Part shown: in pieces, positions 52,907 through 60,696 of the stretch | Layout of the letters: every line of letters begins with the position of its first letter | Numbering within the stretch: position 1 is the stretch's first letter | NCBI RefSeq assembly: GCF_016125575.1 | Contig: NZ_WGLM01000002.1 | Span: 310,001-374,000 of the forward strand | Length of the DNA: 64,000 bases | Source: Limimaricola sp. | GTDB taxonomy: Bacteria > Pseudomonadota > Alphaproteobacteria > Rhodobacterales > Rhodobacteraceae | Direction of reading: 5' to 3' | Notes under the pieces: generated by a model | Database searches by the model: none | What the model was told of the DNA's origin: nothing | What the model saw: the letters and a program-made list of their open reading frames with translations, nothing else | Program-made: the position numbers and the translations under genes

Positions 52907-55135
52907 CTATCGCAGCGCCTGCGCCAGCGCGGTGGTCCGTTGCAGCCGTTCGGCCAGCAGCGTCAGAAGTGCCGCTTGCAGCGCCTGGCCCAGGTCGGGG
53001 GCGATGCGCATCAGCTGGTCCAGCGCGGGCCGGGTGATGACGACGACCTCGCCATCGGTGTCGGCGGTGATGGTGGCGGTGCGCAAACCGTTGGTCAGAA
53101 ACCCGATCTCGCCGATGATCGTGCCCGGCAGGAAGCGCGCGACGCGGAACGACCGGCCGGATTCGGCGTTGGCATCGGCGGCGCGCGTGGCCGTCATCTG
53201 GCCCTCGGCAAGATAAAGCATCGACTCGGCCGGTTCGCCCTCGGTCAGCACGACGCTGCCGGCGGCGATCCTGCGCGTCGCGAAGACGGGGCCGCCGGGC
53301 AATTGCTGGGCCTGATCAAGGATCGTTGCAAAGGCCCCGGCGGCGTGATCGCCGGGGGATGCGTCGGCCAGCCGCTGCTCTTCCAGCCAGACCAACGCAT
53401 CGTCGAGCGTGTCGAAGAGGCGTGCCGTTTCCAGCGCTGTGGCCCGGCGCAATTCGCGCGCGATGGCGGGCGAGAGATCGGTAAAGACAAGGTCCGCCCC
53501 GATCCGCCGCGCGGCGCGGGCGGCGCGCGCCAGCATCAGGGCGGTCGAGATGTCCATGCCGGTCACCCGCCTGAGGCACAGGACAATCCAGCGCGGCCGC
53601 GGATCGGCGGCGGCGATCTGCGCCGAGAGCCGCTCGGACAGGCGCTGGGTGGAGCCGAAGAACAGATAGCCCTGAAGCTCGAAGATCAGCGTCTCCGCGC
53701 CATGCGCGGCAAGCAACCGGCGCACCGCCGGGGGCCGTTCGGTGGACGAGGGCCGCTCGCGCCCCGTGAAGGCGCTGCGCAGGACATCGACGCGCGCATA
53801 GGCGATGACGAATTGCAGCATGGCCAGCACGAAGCCCACGCCGATGGCCGTCACGAAGCCGAAGGCCAGCGTGGCGGCAAGGATCAGCAGGATCGTGGCG
53901 CAATCGCGGGCGGGCCAGCGGCGCAGGCTTTGCCACAGCCAGCGATGCGCCATGCCCGCGCCGACATAGATCAGGATCAGGCCGAAGATGCCGCGGGGCA
54001 GCAGCGAGATCAGCCCGTTGCCCGCCAGCAGTACCAGCGCGACACTGCCCGCCGCGCCCAGCCCGGCAAGGCGCCCCGGACGCTCGACGATGCCGCCGAC
54101 AAGGTGGGACAGGCTGGGCGAATGAAAGCCCGGCAAGCCGCCGACAAGGCCTGCCACGACATTGGCAAACCCGGCGCGGCGCAGCTCGCGGTCGAGGTTG
54201 ATGCCCGCGGCCTGGTCGCTGCCCGCCTCCAGTCCCGCGATGTTCAGGATCGCGGCGAAAAGGACAAGCAGCGCGACGGTGGCGACAACTGGTGCTGCGC
54301 CAAGCAGCGCGTCGGCATCGACCAGTCCGGGCAACGTAGCCAGCCGCAGGGCGGCAGGAACCGCTGCGCCGGTCGGCCCACCGGACCCGGCCGGGGGGAT
54401 GGCCTGCGCGTGACCGAGAGCCGCCAATCCGCCGTAAAGGGCCAGCGCGACCGGTAATGCCATGCGAAAACGGCGGCTTGCGCTAAACCATGCTGCAATG
54501 ACGGCCAGAGCAAAGGGGCCTGACCAGCCGCGCACCGCGTCAAGCTTCAGCAGGTCGGACGGCGCGGCGCTTGCGCCCGCGGGGCCGGCGGCCAGCACGA
54601 TCCCCTTGAGGATCAGCAGTGCCGCCGTGGCGGCCAGAAAGCCGCCCAGCACGGGGTGGGGAATGAAACGGGCGAGGTTGCCCAGCCGGCAGCCCCCGAA
54701 GGCCAGCAACAGCAGACCGGAGGACAGAGTCGAAACTACGACCAGGGCCAGCACGGTCGCAAACAGGGGGGCCGGTGCGGCCTCGGGCATTCGCGCCGCC
54801 AGCGCCTGCGCCCCCGCCGCCAGCGCCACGGCTGCCACGCTTTGGCTTTGCCACATCGCGCCGCCGTGCCGGGCAAAGACGGCCCCCAGCAGGGCGAAAG
54901 CCAGCGCGCCATAAAGGACAAGCCCGTTCGCCTCGCCCCGGAAGGGCGCGAGCGGCCCGGAAAAGATCAACGCCGAGAAGGACAGAGCCGACAGCGCCAT
55001 CACGAGGCCCGCGATCAGGCCGGCGGACAGGGCGCGCGCCGCGGCCAGCGGCGCATGGCCTGCCGGGTCCGGCGCGGGCGCGGCACTGGCCCGTCCGACC
55101 GTGGGCTGGATGCCGCTTCTAGGGGCCACGCCCAC
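52907..55135 (-). CDS. SulP-family anion transporter fused to STAS and cyclic-nucleotide-binding domains
   Basis: 742 residues. Residues about 30-440 are a SulP membrane domain with 12-14 helices (ARFIPHPVLGGFLAATAALLILKGI; ANVVAGLVGGLPGFHSPSLSHLVGG, similar to the SulP GGMPVTGA..RS region). A STAS domain (about 470-590, AETLIFELQGYLFFGSTQRLSERL, LCLRRVTGMDISTALML) precedes a Crp-like cNMP barrel (about 615-735, MLYLAEGQMTATR, RFLPGTIIGEIGFLTNGLRTATI). It likely imports sulfate, bicarbonate or dicarboxylate under nucleotide control. A GTG start at 55135 overlaps the upstream gene by 17 bases; a second GTG two codons later has GGCAGG in front. Confidence 0.88.
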   Translation of the reverse strand: MGVAPRSGIQPTVGRASAAPAPDPAGHAPLAAARALSAGLIAGLVMALSALSFSALIFSGPLAPFRGEANGLVLYGALAFALLGAVFARHGGAMWQSQSVAAVALAAGAQALAARMPEAAPAPLFATVLALVVVSTLSSGLLLLAFGGCRLGNLARFIPHPVLGGFLAATAALLILKGIVLAAGPAGASAAPSDLLKLDAVRGWSGPFALAVIAAWFSASRRFRMALPVALALYGGLAALGHAQAIPPAGSGGPTGAAVPAALRLATLPGLVDADALLGAAPVVATVALLVLFAAILNIAGLEAGSDQAAGINLDRELRRAGFANVVAGLVGGLPGFHSPSLSHLVGGIVERPGRLAGLGAAGSVALVLLAGNGLISLLPRGIFGLILIYVGAGMAHRWLWQSLRRWPARDCATILLILAATLAFGFVTAIGVGFVLAMLQFVIAYARVDVLRSAFTGRERPSSTERPPAVRRLLAAHGAETLIFELQGYLFFGSTQRLSERLSAQIAAADPRPRWIVLCLRRVTGMDISTALMLARAARAARRIGADLVFTDLSPAIARELRRATALETARLFDTLDDALVWLEEQRLADASPGDHAAGAFATILDQAQQLPGGPVFATRRIAAGSVVLTEGEPAESMLYLAEGQMTATRAADANAESGRSFRVARFLPGTIIGEIGFLTNGLRTATITADTDGEVVVITRPALDQLMRIAPDLGQALQAALLTLLAERLQRTTALAQALR

Positions 55136-55736
55136 CTGCCATCTGCTCGATGTTGTCGCCCATGCGATTGGCGATCAGCCGGGTCAGGTAATAGCCGAAC
55201 GCAGAATCGCGGTGATAAAGTTCGATGATGCGGTCGCGGTCGATCACCAGCAACTCGCAGTCGTCCACACAGACCGCCGAGGTGGTCCGCAGCCCGTCAT
55301 CGGCGAACATGCCGACCTCGCCGAAAAGGGCGCCCGCCTGCAACTCCTTGCCGATCTCGGTCAACAGGATCCGCCCCTTCGACAACAGGTACAGGTGTTC
55401 GGCGCGGTCGCCCTTGTGAAAGAGTTGCGTGCCCCCGGGAACGGCGCGCCGTGTCATGAAGGGCACCAGCACATCGACATCCGCGCGGCCCTCCGCGGCC
55501 CTGCGGATGCGGCGGAAGGTCTCGACATGCTGCCATGTCCTGAAAACGTTCAACGGCAGAAGCGTGGCATGAAGCACCAGGATCGGCACCAGCCCAGCGC
55601 CGGCGGCATAGACGATGAAGGCGACGTTCGAGAAGATGGCAACCATCCGCAGCGGAACGATCGTCTTCATCGAGAAGGTGATGAAAACCAGTGCCGAGGC
55701 GACGTAGCCAGCGATTTCAGACCAATGCATGATCAT
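55119..55736 (-). CDS. membrane protein with C-terminal cyclic-nucleotide-binding domain (B)
   Basis: 205 residues. Two or three hydrophobic helices (MHWSEIAGYVASALVFITFSMKTIVPL, VAIFSNVAFIVYAAGAGLVPILVLHATLLPLNVFRTW) are followed by a cNMP-binding barrel (LFHKGDRAEHLYLLSKGRILLTEIGKELQAGALFGEVGMFADDGLRTTSAVC, with the FGEVGMF phosphate loop). There is no DNA-binding domain. It overlaps the SulP gene by 17 bases and is probably co-expressed and co-localised with it. Together with the 52.1-kb protein it forms a small family of membrane nucleotide sensors in this locus. Confidence 0.85.
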   Translation of the reverse strand: MIMHWSEIAGYVASALVFITFSMKTIVPLRMVAIFSNVAFIVYAAGAGLVPILVLHATLLPLNVFRTWQHVETFRRIRRAAEGRADVDVLVPFMTRRAVPGGTQLFHKGDRAEHLYLLSKGRILLTEIGKELQAGALFGEVGMFADDGLRTTSAVCVDDCELLVIDRDRIIELYHRDSAFGYYLTRLIANRMGDNIEQMAGGRGP

Positions 55737-55886
55737 ATTTCGTTTTGAAACCGCGGCATGAATGTCAGCGATACCCTACACGTCGATCACATATCTACAA
55801 CAACTTGAACGCATTTGCCGGCCCCTTGGCGCAACTTCGAGGGTGGGCCGGGTGAACGGCGGGCTACGCCGCCCATGGCAGCGTCC

Positions 55887-58800
55887 TCAGCGCATGAAGC
55901 CTTGGGTCATCGCGGCGAAATGGGGAACCTCCTGCGCCTCGAACTGGCGCAGCGCCGAGGCGAAAAGGCTTTGCGCCTGCGGCCTGTCGCGGCGCGCGCG
56001 GGCGATCAGGCCCATGCCCATCTCGATCCGGGCCCGCTGGAAACCTTCGGGGATGATCAGCGTGTCGGTCAGGTGGCGATAGGTCTCTTCCGCGATGGTG
56101 CGTGCGCGCAGGCGCAGTTTCACCGCGGCGGGCATCTCCGCCAGCGCCATTTTCGGCGGATCGAACGGGCTGGGCAGAAGGCCCGCGATGGTCAGCATCA
56201 GTTCGGCCTTCTTGATGTAGAATTGCTGGTAAAGGCCGCGTTCGGCCCCGGCGCGCACCATCGTCTCGGTCCGCGCCAGCATGTCCAGCCCGGCGCGCAC
56301 CTTGCCCCGCTTGAAATAGAGGGCAGAGGAATAGAAGGCGGCGATGACGGCCATTGTCATGTCGCCGCGCGCCCGCCGTTCGTCCGACAGCTGTTCGAGG
56401 CTGGCATTCTCGATCGTCTCGTCGCCGGTCATCAGGCGCGCGCCCAGCAGAAAGACTAGCGAGGTGGTGTAATCCATCGTGCCCGGCAGCGAATGTTTCA
56501 TGCCCTCGGTCGCATGGACCATCGCGCCCTCGTGATCCTCGACCATCGCGCAGATCGAGGACTTGACCCAGCCGGCAAAGGCATGGGCGCGGCTGTCGTT
56601 ATGGGTTTCGGCGTAGTGCTGCAACTCGGCCGCCATCGCGTTCGCGCCGTGCAGGTCGCCCTGCTGGCGGTAATAGGCGGCCATTTCGTAGATGCGCAGC
56701 TGGTCGAGGTGCGGATCCATGCCCGCTTCGACATAGGACCGGGTTTCCTTGAAAAGCCCAGCAACCTCGTCCAGCGTGCCGCCCAGCACGTCGTTGAGGA
56801 TGTCCATCTTCACGATCTTGACGATTGCAAGGTTCCGGTCGTCGCCGGTTTCCCGTGCGATCTCGATCGCCTCGTCGATCATCTGCAGCGATTCGTTGTC
56901 GCGCGAGCACTGGTTGGCGGCCTTGGCGCGCAGGGTCAGGCAGATGATGAGGGGCGTGCGGCTGGCCATGGCCTTCAGCCGGGGCAGGTGCCGGTCCACC
57001 ACGTCGGACAGTCTCGTCCAGTTGCCGACAACGTCCAGAACGCGGGCATAGGTGATCAGGAAATTAGCCAGTGTCGTGTCGTCGATGTCGGCCTCGGCCT
57101 GCTCCAGCAACTGGTCGATCCGTTCGAGATGGGCGATGCAGACATCCAGCGCGTAGACCTGCCAGGCCGCCTCGGCCCCCTTGACGTAGAAGGTCACCGC
57201 CTTGCCGCGCAGCCCTGCCCTGTCGTAGTGGCGGGCGATGTCGGCGGCCCGCTCTGTTCCGGCATCGGCCTCGACGTCAAGAAGGATCTCGGCCGCGCGC
57301 GCGTGCAGTCGGCGCGCCTCGCTATCGGGAACGCTGTCGATGATCGCTTCCTGGACCAGCACATGCGAAAAGCGCCAGTGCCGTGTGCCCGCGACAGGCT
57401 CGACCAGCCCATGCTGCGAGGCCAGTTCAAGAACCCGCGTCGCCTCGTCTGCATCGCTGACGATCAGGCGGATATAGCCGTCCTTGATCAGGCGCCCCAC
57501 GAAGGCCGCCTGCTTGAGCGCCACCTTCTCCGCGTCGCCAAGCGCGTCGAAGCGGCTGAAGACAAGGTGCTGGATCGACCCGATGCGCAGGCCGGACGGC
57601 AGCGTCATCTCGCCGCCGCGCGCGGGGTCCGGCAGGACATGGCGCATCAGCTCCTCGGCGAAAAGCGGATTGCCCTCTGATTTCTCGAAGATCTGCCGCT
57701 TCAGCGCGTCGGGGGCCGCGACACCGGGAAAGGTCGAGGCGATGAGGGCGGCGATGTCGTCCTCGGTCAGCGGGGTCAGTTGCAGCAGCGTGCCCGGTCC
57801 GCCGGGGCTCGCGATGTCCACGGGCTCGCGGCTGGAGATCAGCAGGCGCGCGCCCGAGGCGGGATCCGCCATCACCTCTTGCAGCAGGTCGCGGCTGAGG
57901 CTGTCGAGCCAGTGCGCATCCTCGATGACCAGCCGCCGCGCGGGATCGGCGGCAAGGTTGCGCAACGCGTCGCGGATCTGGCGGCGGATGTCGATCGCGC
58001 TGGTCAGGTCGGGGGCGTCGTGATCGGGCGTGGCGCGCTGAAACCGCCCGATCAGGTCGACAAGCTGTTGGCTGGGCGTCTGGCCCGCGCCAAGCAGCCC
58101 CCCCAGCCAACCGGCGATCTGGGCGCTTTCCTGTGCACCGTCCAGCCGGGCGGCGTCGCGCAGCAGGGCGATCAGCGGCCGCAGCGACGATTGCACGTCT
58201 GATGGGCCGCAATAGGCGACGCTGACGCGCAGCCCCTGCGGCAAGCGGTCGAGCGTTTCCCGCACAAGGCGCGATTTCCCGATCCCCGGTGGGCCGATCA
58301 CGGTCAGGACCGGCGCGTCGGCGGCAGGCGCCAGCAGCCATGCCTCGATCCGGTCGATCTGCTCGGCCCGCCCGACGCAGCCGCCCGAGCCGCGCGCGAT
58401 CCGCGCATCAAGCGAACTGCGCTGGTCGTGCAGCGCGACGAGGCGATAGATTTCCTGCGCCTCGGCAATGCCCTTGAGGTCATGCGCGCCGACGCTCTCG
58501 ACCTCGCCATAGCCTTCGATTTCTTGCTTCACCTGCGCCGAGCAATAGACCTCGCCCGGCGGGGCGAGCGACTGGATGCGCGAGGCGATGTTGACGGCGC
58601 TGCCCAGGGCATTCAGGCGGTTGCTGTCGCCCATGCTAAGTGCTGCGACCATCACCTCGCCGCTGGAAATGCCGACCCGCAGCCGCGGTGTCGCACCGTA
58701 GCGCGCCTCGAGGTCGGCTTGTTTCGCGGCAAGACCCGCCTGCAGCGCCAGTGCCGCCCGGCAGGCGTTGAGCGTGGCATTCTCGATAGCCACCGGCGCG

Positions 58801-59015
58801 CCGAAGATCGCGAAAACGCTGTCGCCGGCATATTCGACGTAATAGCCGCCGAAGGAATTGATCGTTTCGACGGCGTCGCGCATCAGGTCCTGCATCAGCA
58901 GAAACGTTGCTTCGGGACCCAGCCTTTCGGCCAATTCCGTCGATCCGACAAGATCGACCATCAGCGCCGCGACCCAGCGTTTTTCGCCCCGCAAATTCGT
59001 GTCGACATAGAGCAT
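55887..59015 (-). CDS. class III nucleotidyl cyclase fused to AAA ATPase and helical-repeat domain
   Basis: 1042 residues from MLYVDTNLRGEKRWV; a TTG at 59108 would add 31 residues. The cyclase domain (about 10-195) has both metal aspartates (Asp21 in ALMVDLVGST, Asp65 in EYAGDSVFAIFG) and the transition-state pair Asn142/Arg146 (AVNIASRIQS), so it should be active, making cAMP or cGMP. An AAA/STAND-type ATPase follows (Walker A GPPGIGKS at 241-248, LVIEDAHWLDSLSRDLLQEV). The last about 500 residues are helical repeats with possible TPRs. The architecture resembles regulated adenylate cyclases that respond to unknown signals. Confidence 0.9.
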   Translation of the reverse strand: MLYVDTNLRGEKRWVAALMVDLVGSTELAERLGPEATFLLMQDLMRDAVETINSFGGYYVEYAGDSVFAIFGAPVAIENATLNACRAALALQAGLAAKQADLEARYGATPRLRVGISSGEVMVAALSMGDSNRLNALGSAVNIASRIQSLAPPGEVYCSAQVKQEIEGYGEVESVGAHDLKGIAEAQEIYRLVALHDQRSSLDARIARGSGGCVGRAEQIDRIEAWLLAPAADAPVLTVIGPPGIGKSRLVRETLDRLPQGLRVSVAYCGPSDVQSSLRPLIALLRDAARLDGAQESAQIAGWLGGLLGAGQTPSQQLVDLIGRFQRATPDHDAPDLTSAIDIRRQIRDALRNLAADPARRLVIEDAHWLDSLSRDLLQEVMADPASGARLLISSREPVDIASPGGPGTLLQLTPLTEDDIAALIASTFPGVAAPDALKRQIFEKSEGNPLFAEELMRHVLPDPARGGEMTLPSGLRIGSIQHLVFSRFDALGDAEKVALKQAAFVGRLIKDGYIRLIVSDADEATRVLELASQHGLVEPVAGTRHWRFSHVLVQEAIIDSVPDSEARRLHARAAEILLDVEADAGTERAADIARHYDRAGLRGKAVTFYVKGAEAAWQVYALDVCIAHLERIDQLLEQAEADIDDTTLANFLITYARVLDVVGNWTRLSDVVDRHLPRLKAMASRTPLIICLTLRAKAANQCSRDNESLQMIDEAIEIARETGDDRNLAIVKIVKMDILNDVLGGTLDEVAGLFKETRSYVEAGMDPHLDQLRIYEMAAYYRQQGDLHGANAMAAELQHYAETHNDSRAHAFAGWVKSSICAMVEDHEGAMVHATEGMKHSLPGTMDYTTSLVFLLGARLMTGDETIENASLEQLSDERRARGDMTMAVIAAFYSSALYFKRGKVRAGLDMLARTETMVRAGAERGLYQQFYIKKAELMLTIAGLLPSPFDPPKMALAEMPAAVKLRLRARTIAEETYRHLTDTLIIPEGFQRARIEMGMGLIARARRDRPQAQSLFASALRQFEAQEVPHFAAMTQGFMR

Positions 59016-59164
59016 TGGCCGGGTCTCGACAGAAATGACTGCCCCGATGGATCTCGAGGTCAGACGCAATGCAACGACGGGCGAATATCCGCATCCGGGT
59101 GGTGCCAATGCAATTGTGAATGGCGCACGACCCGATGGCAGGGATTGCCTGGTTGATCGGTTGG

Positions 59165-59177
59165 TAACCCTAGGTTA
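59165..59177. promoter_or_regulatory. palindrome in the cyclase / metallophosphoesterase divergent region
   Basis: TAACC-CTA-GGTTA, symmetric, between the leftward cyclase and the rightward phosphoesterase. Nearby on the minus strand TTGACT (59194-59189) with a 16-base spacer and TAGGGT form a possible cyclase promoter that overlaps the palindrome. Confidence 0.35.
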
Positions 59178-59229
59178 GCTTTACCCTCAGTCAAGTCCTT
59201 GATCACCCTGCCATTCGGGAGAATGTCCA

Positions 59230-60696
59230 ATCGCCTTCAAGGTCATTCTTTCGGACATCCATGCCGGCGCCCCGGAAAGCCTGTTGACGGTTCTCGAAGC
59301 GCAGACGTTCCGGGTCCTGCCACATATGGTCAGCGTGACGACGCAGGCATTTCGCGATGCATTGGCGGTTACGCTGTCCAGCCTGGACCTGCACGAGAAA
59401 CCCGATCTGGTGCTACTTGGGGATATCCTTGACCTGTCATTTTCACCGCCGGACGAAAGCGCACGGATTCTGACCGCCTTTCTGCAGGAAATGCGAATCG
59501 GCAGCGCCTTCGGCAAGGTTGCCTATTTGCCGGGTAACCACGACCATGAAATGTGGACGGCCGACCGTTTTGGCGCCACGGCCAATCCGGGCCTGTCGCC
59601 CGGTGATCCGGCGTTCTGGGCCCATACCTCGCCCACCTTCGCGTCGCCCGGCGCGGTCGGGACGACGGGGATTCTCAACCGGATCCTGCGCGATGCCGGA
59701 CATGCCGGAGAGGTCGCCACCTACTATCCCAACATGGGGGTGGCGCGGCCCGCAGCGCAGGCCGGGGACGTCCCGCGGGCGCTGGTGCTGCACCACGGCC
59801 ACTTCATCGAAGGGGCCTACCGGCTGATGACGCGGATCCTGTCGATGATGACGGGCGAGCCGATGCCGGTGATGACGGCCGAGAACCTCGAGGCGGCCAA
59901 TGGCAGCTGGATCGACTTCGCGTGGTCGACGCTGGGCGATGCCGGCGCGGTGGGGCAGGCGGCGTCGCTCGCCGAACGGCTGATGGTTACGGGCGGGGGC
60001 GCGCATGCGCTGCAACTGCACCTTGGCGCCGTGCTGCAGGCGCAGTTGCGGAAGCTGTTGCCGTTGCCGCATTCCAAGGGCATCGCGCGGGCACTGGGCT
60101 ATGCCAGCGACGCGATGATCGATGCCTTCGTCGGCGCCTATTCGCAACTCGAACGCTACAGTTACGGCGACCACCTGACGCCATCCTCGCGCGCGGGGCT
60201 GGTCGATTACCTCGCGCAGGTCGTGGCCGGGCAGATGCGCGACGAGTTGAAGATGCAAGACCTGACGGCGCAGACCACCTTCGTCTTCGGCCATACGCAC
60301 AAGCCCTTTGCCGACCGCGTTGTCGTGCCGGGCTTTGCGCGGCCGGTCTCGGTCTACAATACCGGCGGCTGGGTGGTGGACACCTCGCAGGTCGATACCG
60401 TGGAGGGTGCCGCGCTGGTCTTCGTGGACGACGACCTGAACACCGCCATGCTGCGGCTTTTCTCGGTCGGCGGCGGAGGCAGCTTGACGGAACCGGCGGT
60501 CGTCTCGGCCGACCCGACGCCCGATGCCACAAACCCGATGGTTCAGAAGCTGCAAAAGGCGGTCACGGCCAACGCGACCGCGTGGGAGCGGTTTCGCCGC
60601 AATGTCGAGACCGACATCCAGATCAAGCAGGACATGTACTTGTCCAACGCAGAGCGCGCCGAAAGCGCCTATGTCTCGCAGCGGAGGCTTTCGTGA
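59230..60696 (+). CDS. metallophosphoesterase (start codon abnormal)
   Basis: About 488 residues. All calcineurin-type motifs are present: DxH in VILSDIHAGAPES, GD in LVLLGDILDL, GNHD in YLPGNHDHEMW, His in LVLHHGHFIEGAY and GHTH in VFGHTHKPFAD. However, the first motif lies upstream of every in-frame ATG, GTG or TTG: the frame is closed by TGA at 59200-59202 and the first usual start (TTG 59284) would delete DxH. A GGGAG site at 59217-59221 stands 8 bases before ATC at 59230. Alternatively one extra A near 59229 has shifted an ATG at 59223, which would read MSIAFKVILSDIHAG. The substrate is unknown. GTGA overlap with the next gene. Confidence 0.82.
   Translation: MAFKVILSDIHAGAPESLLTVLEAQTFRVLPHMVSVTTQAFRDALAVTLSSLDLHEKPDLVLLGDILDLSFSPPDESARILTAFLQEMRIGSAFGKVAYLPGNHDHEMWTADRFGATANPGLSPGDPAFWAHTSPTFASPGAVGTTGILNRILRDAGHAGEVATYYPNMGVARPAAQAGDVPRALVLHHGHFIEGAYRLMTRILSMMTGEPMPVMTAENLEAANGSWIDFAWSTLGDAGAVGQAASLAERLMVTGGGAHALQLHLGAVLQAQLRKLLPLPHSKGIARALGYASDAMIDAFVGAYSQLERYSYGDHLTPSSRAGLVDYLAQVVAGQMRDELKMQDLTAQTTFVFGHTHKPFADRVVVPGFARPVSVYNTGGWVVDTSQVDTVEGAALVFVDDDLNTAMLRLFSVGGGGSLTEPAVVSADPTPDATNPMVQKLQKAVTANATAWERFRRNVETDIQIKQDMYLSNAERAESAYVSQRRLS

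Noticed and set aside
52724-54457. 577-codon plus-strand frame opposite the SulP gene
   Set aside because: Low-complexity Gly/Gln/Arg/Asp translation, no ribosome site, and the SulP reading is certain.
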